12,028 bases of DNA from Planctomycetia bacterium (GTDB taxonomy: Bacteria > Planctomycetota > PLA2 > JAEUHO01): positions 1 through 12,028 of the forward strand of contig JAUXCH010000067.1 in assembly GCA_030618975.1 (NCBI GenBank), written 5' to 3'. Made by a program: the position numbers and the translations under genes. Below the pieces are notes generated by a model that did not search any database, was not told the DNA's origin, and saw only the letters and a list, made by a program, of their open reading frames with translations. Positions 7,105 through 12,028 of this stretch are shown one piece after another; positions within the stretch are counted from its first letter, which is position 1, and every line of letters begins with the position of its first letter.

Positions 7105-7277
7105 GGTCGCCTCCCTCGTCCTCGCGCCTGGAACCTGGCCGGCCGCGGCTCTGCGCCCGGGACCGCGAGGGGCCGGGGAAGAGGGAAGAGGCGCATTGGA
7201 GGGGTCAGGTTTATCGTGCGAAGCACCTGGTTGCGTTGGGCGAAGAGCATCCAAACCATGACCCATGGGCTGGTGGA
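7105..7277. other. Gap between the peptidase and the AbiE locus
   Basis: No gene is visible. The left half is GC-rich without a clear hairpin plus T-tract, so no terminator can be named. From about 7200 the composition becomes more AT-rich (GGGGTCAGGTTTATCGTGCG at 7202-7221), which may mark the left edge of an acquired segment carrying the AbiE genes. CCCATGGG (7262-7269) is an 8-bp palindrome just before the AbiE operator. Confidence 0.4.
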
Positions 7278-7298
7278 ATTATGTTTTCCATGCATAAT
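7278..7298. promoter_or_regulatory. AbiE promoter and inverted-repeat operator
   Basis: ATTATG (7278-7283) and its exact reverse complement CATAAT (7293-7298) form an inverted repeat, and a second, interleaved pair TGGAA (7274-7278)/TTCCA (7286-7290) overlaps it. CATAAT also matches the -10 consensus at five of six positions, with no good -35, so a protein bound to the repeat would cover the promoter. AbiEi antitoxins of known systems bind inverted repeats in their own promoter and repress it, which makes this the expected operator. Binding is inferred. Confidence 0.5.
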
Positions 7299-7324
7299 GC
7301 CTAGTCCCAGTGGATGTTTCGCAG

Positions 7325-8155
7325 ATGAACAAGGACCTCCCCCTCAAGACCCTCGGCCCCCAGGCGGCACGCCTGGTGGCGGAGTTGCACGAGCGCGGAA
7401 GGACCCTGTTCTCCCACCCGGACGTCGAAGAGATCACCTCGCTCCAAGCGAAGTCAGCGCGGAACTTCGTCGCATCCCTTGTTCACCGCGGCGTGGCGAC
7501 TCGGCTGAAGCCGGGGCTTTTCATCCTCGTGCCCTTCGACCTCGGGCGCGAGGGCGAGTACCTGGGCAACCCGTACGTCGTCGCACGTGAGTTCGTGGGC
7601 AGCGACGCCTACTACATCTCGCACGCCTCGGCAATGGACATCCACCAGATGGTCACGCAGCCGCAACTGGTTGTGTACACGACGACGCCACAGGCGATCC
7701 GGCCTCGCGTCGTACTGGGCACCGAGTTCCGATTCGTGCGCTGCAAGCCCGAGCATCTCTTCGGCAGCGCCTGGCACTGGGTCACCAAGACCGAGAAGGT
7801 GGAGGTCAGCGACCTCGAGCGGACGATCATCGATGGCCTCAAGAAGTCCGAGTACTGCGGTGGCTTCACCGAAATCGTCAAGGGATTCTGCATGCGAAGG
7901 GACGACATCGACTCCGGCAAGCTCGTCGACTACGCCCTACGCCTGGATGTCGGCGCCGTGATCCGCCGGTTGGGGTTCCTGCTCGAGACGCTTGAAGTGG
8001 ATGCACCTCGTGAGCTGGAGCGCTTGCAGGAGAAGCTCACTGCGACCTATGCGATTCTGGATCCGCTCTTGCCCGACGAGGGGAGGTTCGTAGCGCGGTG
8101 GCGGCTCCGCCTCAACGTGGATCCGGACGAGATCGCCTCGGTGGCCAGGACCTGA
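7325..8155 (+). CDS. abiEi: AbiEi-like antitoxin and transcriptional repressor
   Basis: 276 residues with the layout of AbiEi antitoxins. The N-terminal winged helix (about 1-66) reads KTLGPQAARLVAELHERGRTLF, then the recognition region with SARNFVASLVHRGVATRLKPGLFIL. The C-terminal domain has the YYISHASAMDIHQM segment (96-109), VVYTTTPQ (116-123) and the SDLERTIIDGLKK segment (162-174), all typical of the family. In characterised AbiE systems this protein represses the operon and counteracts the AbiEii toxin without a direct stable complex (type IV). The order, antitoxin then nucleotidyltransferase with a three-base gap, is canonical. ATG 7325 is chosen over GTG 7310 (five residues longer) because it is an ATG and 7310 would begin only about five bases after the expected transcript start; neither has a good Shine-Dalgarno site. 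A decayed copy of residues 162-212 lies at 9098-9250. Confidence 0.93.
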   Translation: MNKDLPLKTLGPQAARLVAELHERGRTLFSHPDVEEITSLQAKSARNFVASLVHRGVATRLKPGLFILVPFDLGREGEYLGNPYVVAREFVGSDAYYISHASAMDIHQMVTQPQLVVYTTTPQAIRPRVVLGTEFRFVRCKPEHLFGSAWHWVTKTEKVEVSDLERTIIDGLKKSEYCGGFTEIVKGFCMRRDDIDSGKLVDYALRLDVGAVIRRLGFLLETLEVDAPRELERLQEKLTATYAILDPLLPDEGRFVARWRLRLNVDPDEIASVART

Positions 8156-8158
8156 GCC

Positions 8159-9001
8159 ATGATCCCGCAGCGGAATCTCTCCCTCCTGTCCAATCGTCTC
8201 GCTCGCGCCGGGGGACGGCGCATCCCTGAGGCCGTCCTCGAACGTGACTACTGCCTCGCCTGGTTCCTCATCGGCCTGTCCCAATCGTCGCTGCGCGAGT
8301 ACCTGGTGTTCAAGGGCGGGACGGCGCTCAAGCGCTGCTACTTCGGCGACTACCGATTCTCGGAAGACCTCGACTTCACCCTCGCCAGCGAGATGCCCCT
8401 CGCGTCAATCCTGGCAGGGCTCGAGGACGTCTACGGTCAGGTTCGAGGCGCCTCGGGCATCCCGTTCCGCCATTCACGTAGGGACCGCAAGAAACACCAG
8501 AACAGCCACACGATCTACCTCGCCTACGAGGGGCCACTCCCCGCCGCCTCGCCAAGGGAGGTAAAGATGGACATCACGGTCACCGAGTGCCTCGTCCTGC
8601 CAATCGATGACCGCCCAGTCCTGCGTGGCTACGACGAATACTCAGACCTGCCCGAGGACAGCAGGATCCGCGTCTATTCTCTCGACGAGATCGGCGTCGA
8701 GAAGGTCGTGGCGCTCACCGACCGATCTCGCAACGAGCCGCGCGATCTCTACGACCTCTGGTACCTGACCTCGGGGAATCACGTCGATCTCCCCACACTC
8801 GTGAACGAGATCGACAGCAAGCTCGAGTTCCGCGGACGCAGCCGTGAGGGGATGGGTGAAGCGTTCGAAAAGAAGGAAGCGCGCTACGAGAAGCTCTGGA
8901 GCACTCGGCTCGGCTCACAGATGGCTGAACTGCCTCCCTTCAAGAACGTCTTCCGGTCGGTGCGCAGAAGCCTACGGGCAGCCGGACTGATCGGGCGCTG
9001 A
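8159..9001 (+). CDS. abiEii: AbiEii nucleotidyltransferase toxin
   Basis: 280 residues, in the DNA polymerase beta-like nucleotidyltransferase superfamily, AbiEii/AbiGii group. Visible motifs: I, KGGTALKRCYF (52-62), the GG[TS] nucleotide-binding loop; the catalytic acidic pair in FSEDLDFT (67-74, Asp70 and Asp72); III, KMDI with Asp138; and IV, IGVEKVVALTDRSRNEPRDLYDL (178-200), with Lys182 and Asp196/Asp199, the family's helical signature. All key residues are present, so the enzyme should be active. Related toxins transfer nucleotides to targets such as tRNA acceptor stems and stop growth, giving phage abortive infection and plasmid or island maintenance; the target of this one is unknown. 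The start ATG follows the abiEi stop by three bases, implying one transcript and coupled translation. It has slightly more A/T third positions than neighbouring genes, consistent with transfer. It is followed directly by gene remnants. Confidence 0.95.
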   Translation: MIPQRNLSLLSNRLARAGGRRIPEAVLERDYCLAWFLIGLSQSSLREYLVFKGGTALKRCYFGDYRFSEDLDFTLASEMPLASILAGLEDVYGQVRGASGIPFRHSRRDRKKHQNSHTIYLAYEGPLPAASPREVKMDITVTECLVLPIDDRPVLRGYDEYSDLPEDSRIRVYSLDEIGVEKVVALTDRSRNEPRDLYDLWYLTSGNHVDLPTLVNEIDSKLEFRGRSREGMGEAFEKKEARYEKLWSTRLGSQMAELPPFKNVFRSVRRSLRAAGLIGR

Positions 9002-9010
9002 CACGGATCT

Positions 9011-9085
9011 TCAAGGGCCGCGTCGTCGAAACGCTCTGGACGGCATCGCGTGCACCCAGGCGAGGAGGCAGTGCATCCGGAGCCG
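9011..9085 (-). pseudogene. Short scrap resembling the reverse-strand gene at 10312-10713
   Basis: Read on the reverse strand from 9085, this gives RLRMHCLLAWVHA and then unrelated residues before a stop at 9011. The first 13 residues match RLRMHCLLAYVSA inside the intact gene at 10312-10713, and the DNA over 9058-9085 matches 10545-10572 at 27 of 28 bases. Similarity fades beyond that. It looks like a broken end of a second copy of that gene, joined to the abiEi fragment beginning by 9098. It is too short to be sure of origin. Confidence 0.45.
9058..9085. repeat. 28-bp direct repeat, copy 1
   Basis: Matches 10545-10572 at 27 of 28 positions, differing only at the eleventh base (G here, A there). 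On the reverse strand both copies encode RLRMHCLLA. It ends 13 bases before the abiEi remnant begins. Confidence 0.85.
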
Positions 9086-9097
9086 AAGGCGCGAATA

Positions 9098-9250
9098 AGC
9101 GATCTCGAGCGAACGATCATCAACATCCTCGAGAAGTACGAGTACTGAGGTGGCTCCACCGAAGTGGGCAAGGGACTCTGCATGCGCAGGATCGACATCG
9201 GCTCCGGCAAGCTCATCGACTACGCCCGACGCCTCGATGTCGGCACCGTT
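9098..9250 (+). pseudogene. Degenerate fragment of a second abiEi antitoxin gene
   Basis: Over 9101-9250 this DNA aligns without gaps to 7811-7960 of the intact abiEi, with 127 of 150 bases identical by hand count. Translated, 37 of 51 residues match AbiEi residues 162-212: SDLERTIINILEKYEY, then a stop TGA (9146-9148) where the intact gene has a Cys codon, then GGSTEVGKGLCMRRIDIGSGKLIDYARRLDVGTV in the same frame. Both ends are missing: upstream similarity stops about 9098, and downstream it ends at a run of eight C (9252-9259) just before the arginase. Many differences are third-position changes, so this is an older duplicate or a piece of a related but distinct AbiE system, not a recent copy. 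It cannot make an antitoxin. Confidence 0.82.
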
Positions 9251-9278
9251 GCCCCCCCCAGGAGGGCGGACTCGCTGG

Positions 9279-9284
9279 TAGGCT
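9279..9284 (+). promoter_or_regulatory. Possible -10 box of a leaderless arginase transcript
   Basis: TAGGCT ends six bases before ATG 9291 and no Shine-Dalgarno site lies at normal distance; GGAGG at 9261-9265 is 25 bases away and too far to act on this start. The spacing matches the one before ATG 1530. Confidence 0.35.
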
Positions 9285-9290
9285 CGCGGG

Positions 9291-10208
9291 ATGGCACGCC
9301 GAAGACCCGCAGCTCTCATTTCCGTACACATGGACCTCGGCGCCGGACGACGCGGCGTGGACATGGGTCCCTCCGCCATCCGCGTGGCGCGCCTGGCCGA
9401 GCGCATCCGGAAGCTCGGCCTGCGCGTCCGCGAAGAGGGCTCGGTCCTCGTCGGCGAGCCGGAGTCCATGCCGGCCGGTCGCCACAACGCTCGCTACCTG
9501 CCTGAGGTACTCGACGTCTGCACGAGGCTGCGCGACAAGGTAGAGACCGTCCTCGCAAAGGACGGGTTCCCGATCGTCCTCGGCGGCGACCACTCGATCG
9601 CCATGGGAAGCGTCGCGGGCAGCGCGCGCCACCACCGCCACGCGGGCGGGAAGATCGGCCTGCTGTGGGTCGATGCCCATGCCGACATGAACCTGCCGGA
9701 GACCAGCCCGTCGGGAAACATCCACGGCATGCCCCTGGCCCACCTGATCGGCCGCGGCCTGCCGGCGCTCAGGAAGCTCTCCGGCGACGAGGTGGCCGTC
9801 AGCGCCAGCAACGTCGCCCTGCTGGGCATCCGATCGGTCGACCGCAGGGAGCGCGAAACCGTCCAGGAGTCGGGCGTGCGCGCCTACACGATGACCGAGA
9901 TCGATGGGCGCGGCCTGGCGACCTGCCTGCGCGAGGCCCTCGCGATCGTCACGGACGGCACCGCGGGCTTCCACCTCTCCTTCGACCTCGACGGAGTGGA
10001 TCCGCGTCAAGCACCGGGCGTGGGCACGGCCGTCCCCGGCGGCCTCACCTACCGCGAAGCGCACTTGATCTGCGAAGCCTGCGCGCGCAGCACGGCCTTG
10101 CTCGGTCTGGACATGGTCGAGCTCAACCCCACGCTGGACGAGCGCAACATGACGGGGCAGTTGGCCGTGGAGCTGATCCTCTCGGCTCTCGGAAACACGA
10201 TCCTCTAG
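9291..10208 (+). CDS. rocF: Arginase
   Basis: 305 residues, the normal length for bacterial arginases, cytoplasmic binuclear-manganese enzymes that hydrolyse arginine to ornithine and urea. Every metal ligand of the ureohydrolase family is visible: His101 in GGDHS, Asp128, His130 and Asp132 in WVDAHADMN, Asp232 and Asp234 in SFDLDGVDP. His145 in GNIHGMPLAH and Glu277 in MVELNP, features of arginase rather than agmatinase or formimidoylglutamase, are also present, as is the N-terminal GxGRRGVDMGPSAIR segment (17-31). No ornithine aminotransferase, urease or arginine transporter lies nearby, so it stands alone here and may serve arginine catabolism or ornithine supply. ATG 9291 is the only good start, with a candidate -10 box six bases upstream. 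It follows directly on the abiEi remnant and converges with the reverse-strand gene at 10312-10713. Confidence 0.96.
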   Translation: MARRRPAALISVHMDLGAGRRGVDMGPSAIRVARLAERIRKLGLRVREEGSVLVGEPESMPAGRHNARYLPEVLDVCTRLRDKVETVLAKDGFPIVLGGDHSIAMGSVAGSARHHRHAGGKIGLLWVDAHADMNLPETSPSGNIHGMPLAHLIGRGLPALRKLSGDEVAVSASNVALLGIRSVDRRERETVQESGVRAYTMTEIDGRGLATCLREALAIVTDGTAGFHLSFDLDGVDPRQAPGVGTAVPGGLTYREAHLICEACARSTALLGLDMVELNPTLDERNMTGQLAVELILSALGNTIL

Positions 10209-10311
10209 CCCAAGATCGAGTACTAGGGGACTGTCCGGGAGCAAGGGGGAGGCTCTGATGGACCGGTAGGGCGACCCAGGAGGCCCATCGAAGCGGAGTG
10301 GGCGCATCCCC
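10209..10311. other. Convergent intergenic gap
   Basis: The arginase and the reverse-strand gene read towards each other across these 103 bases. A shared terminator would be expected, but I see no stem-loop with a T-tract on either strand. Confidence 0.4.
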
Positions 10312-10713
10312 CTACCATCGACTCCACTTGTCCCGGTGCGACGGCGGATCCGCGATGGGCTCTTCGGGCTCCTCGGCGCGTTCAGCCAGGAACGTGCTCT
10401 CGTCTCCGTTCCTGATCTTGATCTTCCCCCTGAGCCGACCGTCCTTGCCGAGCCTTGCGCTGCCCGTCCCCGACACGGGATCGTACTCCCACGCACCTCT
10501 CCAGCTGAACGACACGCCAGTTCGCGTCGTCCGCGCGGACACGTAGGCGAGGAGACAGTGCATCCGGAGCCGGTCTTCCCCACCCGTCAGCGAGAGGAGC
10601 GCCGGGCCGAGGAGGTCGAGGCCGTCGTTCACCCAGGTCTCGGTGTCGACGATGCGCCACCAGCCGCGGACCTCGGGCGGGATGTCGTCGGACTCGGGCG
10701 GGACGGTCGTCAC
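10312..10713 (-). CDS. Conserved hypothetical protein, small and uncharacterised
   Basis: 133 residues from a GTG start. No signal peptide or membrane segment. The N-terminal part reads PPEVRGWWRIVDTETWVNDGLDLLGPALLSLTG (11-43), then DRLRMHCLLAYVSARTTRTGVSFSWRGAWEYDPVSGTGSARLGKDGRLRGKIKIRNGDESTFLAERAEEP, a run of alternating beta-type residues, and a charged tail ending DPPSHRDKWSRW. I recognise this overall pattern from short hypothetical proteins in planctomycete and deltaproteobacterial genomes, where no function is known; that is memory, not a search. The Gly/Trp-rich strands suggest a compact beta fold of the kind seen in small binding domains. There is no clear Shine-Dalgarno site. A scrap of a second copy lies at 9011-9085, so relatives may occur several times in this genome. 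The frame opposite on the + strand is open too but lacks any family resemblance. Confidence 0.78.
   Translation of the reverse strand: MTTVPPESDDIPPEVRGWWRIVDTETWVNDGLDLLGPALLSLTGGEDRLRMHCLLAYVSARTTRTGVSFSWRGAWEYDPVSGTGSARLGKDGRLRGKIKIRNGDESTFLAERAEEPEEPIADPPSHRDKWSRW
10545..10572. repeat. 28-bp direct repeat, copy 2
   Basis: The partner of 9058-9085 (27 of 28 identical). It lies inside the reverse-strand gene and encodes RLRMHCLLA there, so this is the intact source context of the repeat. Confidence 0.85.
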
Positions 10714-11003
10714 GGCAGCCGGACGATAGCCCGGAGCCTCTCGGTCGTCACGGACAGTCTCGACATCCGGTCGGTCTCGTCGCCCACGACGAGGCAGGGG
10801 GCCCTCTCCCCCTCGCCGTGGCCGGCCGCGATCCCCTTCACTCCGACGGACGGTCTTGCGCCCGTCCCCCCGGACCTATCGTGGCGGCGCCATGAGCGTC
10901 TGGTCTCCCGCTACTCCCGCTTCTCCCCGCAGCGTGCCCCACGTCGGCACGGACGGCCGCCCCCGGGGCGCGGGACCGCGGTGCGTCCCGCCGGCGCACG
11001 TCG
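10714..11003. other. Gap before the MFS gene, with a possible leader ORF
   Basis: These 290 bases separate the divergent reverse-strand gene and the MFS gene, so promoters for both should lie here. TATCGT (10877-10882) is a candidate -10 box on the + strand. An ATG nine bases later (10892) opens a 40-codon, Pro/Arg-rich frame ending at 11014, eight bases inside the MFS gene. It could be a leader peptide controlling the transporter, or chance. On the reverse strand a short open frame ends at 10712 overlapping the GTG start of the hypothetical gene; it shows no known motif. Confidence 0.35.
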
Positions 11004-12028
11004 ATGGGAACTGAGCGCGTGGCGAAGTCCGGGAAGGCGCGCGGCCCGAACCAGCGCGAGTCCTCGTTCCAGGACGTCTTCGTCATCGCCCTGGGTCACT
11101 TCTGCCACGACGTCTACAGCGCCTTTCTCGCGCCCCTCCTGCCGATCCTGCGCGAGCGACTCGGACTCTCGTACGCGGCCGCCGGTGGGCTCGCGGTCTT
11201 CACACAGCTTCCGAGCCTCTTGAACCCCCTCTTCGGCCACCTGGCCGATCGGGTGAGCTTGCGCTGGTTCGTGATCCTCGCCCCGGCCGTCACCGGCACG
11301 CTCATGTGCAGCGTGGGGCTGCCGAGCGACTACGTCGCGCTCGCCTTCCTCCTGCTGGCGACGGGGGTGAGCATCGCCGCGTTCCACGCACCCGCACCCG
11401 CGATGATCGGCGACGTCGCCGGCCGGCGGACGGGAACCGGGATGAGCCTGTTCATGGCCGCCGGCGAGTTGGCCCGGACGGTGGGCCCGCTGTTGGCCGT
11501 GGCCGGTGTCGGCTGGTTCGGACTGGAGGGGCTCTGGCGGTTGGGCGTGGTCGGCTGGCTGGTCTCCGGCCTCCTCTACTGGAGACTCGGCCACCTGCGC
11601 GTCGCGTCCAGGCCGCCGGGCCACGGCGCGTGGTCGCGCCTCGCACCGGGTCTGAAGCGCGTCTTCCCCGTCCTCGTGTGGCTGTTGGCGGGACGCGCCC
11701 TGATGCAGGCTTCGCTGACGACGTACCTGCCGATCTTCATGCGGGACGAACGCCACACCAGCCTGGCTCTCGCGGCCGCCTCCCTCACGGTTCTGGAGGG
11801 GGCGGGGTTCGTCGGCGCGCTCCTCTCGGGCACGATCAGCGACACCTTCGGCCGCCGGCGCATGCTCGCCACGTTGGCCGGGCTCGCCCCGTTGTTCATG
11901 CTCGCCTTCCTCTTCGGTCCCGATTGGCTGCTCGTCCCCATGCTCCTCGCGATCGGCCTCACCATGGTGTCGATGCAGCCGGTACTCCTGGCGCTCGTGG
12001 CATGGAATTACCTCAGTCCTCACAATGA
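11004..12028 (+). CDS. MFS transporter, fosmidomycin-resistance-like; truncated by the window edge
   Basis: 341 residues are visible and the frame is still open at the end, so perhaps 50-80 residues are missing. About ten hydrophobic segments alternate with short loops, as in 12-helix major facilitator exporters of the inner membrane. The MFS signature between helices 2 and 3 is clear (GHLADRVSLRWFV, 78-90), and its second-half counterpart is GTISDTFGRRRML (276-288). The N-terminal GHFCHDVYSAFLAPLLPILRERLGL (31-55) and the AAFHAPAPAMIGD segment (125-137) resemble the fosmidomycin-resistance (Fsr) subgroup, drug or small-molecule/proton antiporters; the true substrate is unknown. ATG 11004 is the first start; GTG 11019 is an alternative five codons later. 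Neither has a strong Shine-Dalgarno site. A small upstream frame (10892-11014) overlaps the start. It stands apart from the other genes. Confidence 0.92.
   Translation, partial: MGTERVAKSGKARGPNQRESSFQDVFVIALGHFCHDVYSAFLAPLLPILRERLGLSYAAAGGLAVFTQLPSLLNPLFGHLADRVSLRWFVILAPAVTGTLMCSVGLPSDYVALAFLLLATGVSIAAFHAPAPAMIGDVAGRRTGTGMSLFMAAGELARTVGPLLAVAGVGWFGLEGLWRLGVVGWLVSGLLYWRLGHLRVASRPPGHGAWSRLAPGLKRVFPVLVWLLAGRALMQASLTTYLPIFMRDERHTSLALAAASLTVLEGAGFVGALLSGTISDTFGRRRMLATLAGLAPLFMLAFLFGPDWLLVPMLLAIGLTMVSMQPVLLALVAWNYLSPHN

Noticed and set aside
7196..7230. GGGGTCAGGTTTATCGTG stretch as the end of a REP-type transposon
   Set aside because: It recalls sequences near REP-associated transposases, but no transposase, no second copy and no convincing hairpin are present here.
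4918..7266. 782-codon reverse-strand open frame
   Set aside because: It mirrors the S9 peptidase. Such antisense frames arise when third positions are almost all G/C. No family motif or ribosome site, and the + strand gene has a full catalytic triad.
10712..10842. Short reverse-strand frame ending in overlap with the start of the 10312-10713 gene
   Set aside because: About 43 codons from a GTG, no ribosome site or motif. The GTGA overlap is suggestive but common by chance.
10911..12023. 370-codon reverse-strand open frame and a 240-codon + frame (11306-12028)
   Set aside because: Both are shadows of the MFS transporter, whose membrane helices and motif A copies are unmistakable.
1..12028. 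CRISPR array, tRNA, rRNA, insertion sequence or integrase
   Set aside because: Searched by eye on both strands: no regularly spaced repeats, no cloverleaf or rRNA signature sequence, no transposase or recombinase motif.

Overview
The window is 12 kb of very GC-rich bacterial DNA. Nearly all genes lie on the + strand, codon third positions are strongly G/C, and several starts have no Shine-Dalgarno site. The gene content points to a Gram-negative, metagenome-type lineage such as a planctomycete or a myxobacterium-like deltaproteobacterium. This rests on a secreted protein with planctomycete-like VWA features, a lipoprotein with a lipobox, and a small reverse-strand hypothetical of a type I associate with those groups. 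No 16S rRNA or other marker gene is present, so the assignment is tentative.

Layout. Positions 1-776 hold no gene I can support, only a triple 8-bp tandem repeat and an 11-bp stem-loop. Positions 777-1427 are a compact toxin-antitoxin operon, a Phd/YefM-type antitoxin followed by a PIN-domain (VapC-type) ribonuclease, whose promoter lies inside an inverted repeat. Positions 1530-3746 encode a 738-residue exported protein of unknown function. A 260-bp gap follows, with a 32-bp near-perfect palindrome, and then a small cysteine-containing lipoprotein (4007-4492). Next come a two-helix membrane protein with a PH-like domain (4535-5065) and an S9 prolyl-oligopeptidase-family peptidase with a complete catalytic triad (5179-7104).

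Positions 7278-9001 are an AbiE-type toxin-antitoxin or abortive-infection pair: an AbiEi-like antitoxin/repressor, then an AbiEii nucleotidyltransferase toxin three bases later. Immediately downstream, 9011-9250 is a small graveyard. It contains a 153-bp, stop-bearing fragment of a second abiEi (127/150 identical bases, no gaps, to the intact gene). Beside it is a scrap on the opposite strand sharing a 28-bp repeat (27/28) with the reverse-strand gene at 10312-10713. An intact arginase (9291-10208) follows, then that convergent reverse-strand gene. The window ends with an MFS exporter of fosmidomycin-resistance-like type (11004 to the end), cut by the window edge.

The genes do not form one pathway. 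The region reads as housekeeping or peripheral metabolic genes (peptidase, arginase, transporter) interrupted by two mobile defence/addiction modules, one with a decayed relative beside it. The system I judge most worth attention is the AbiE locus with its inverted-repeat promoter and the degenerate abiEi remnant. A second theme is a recurring TANNNT hexamer 6-9 bases before start codons that lack a Shine-Dalgarno site, which suggests leaderless transcripts.
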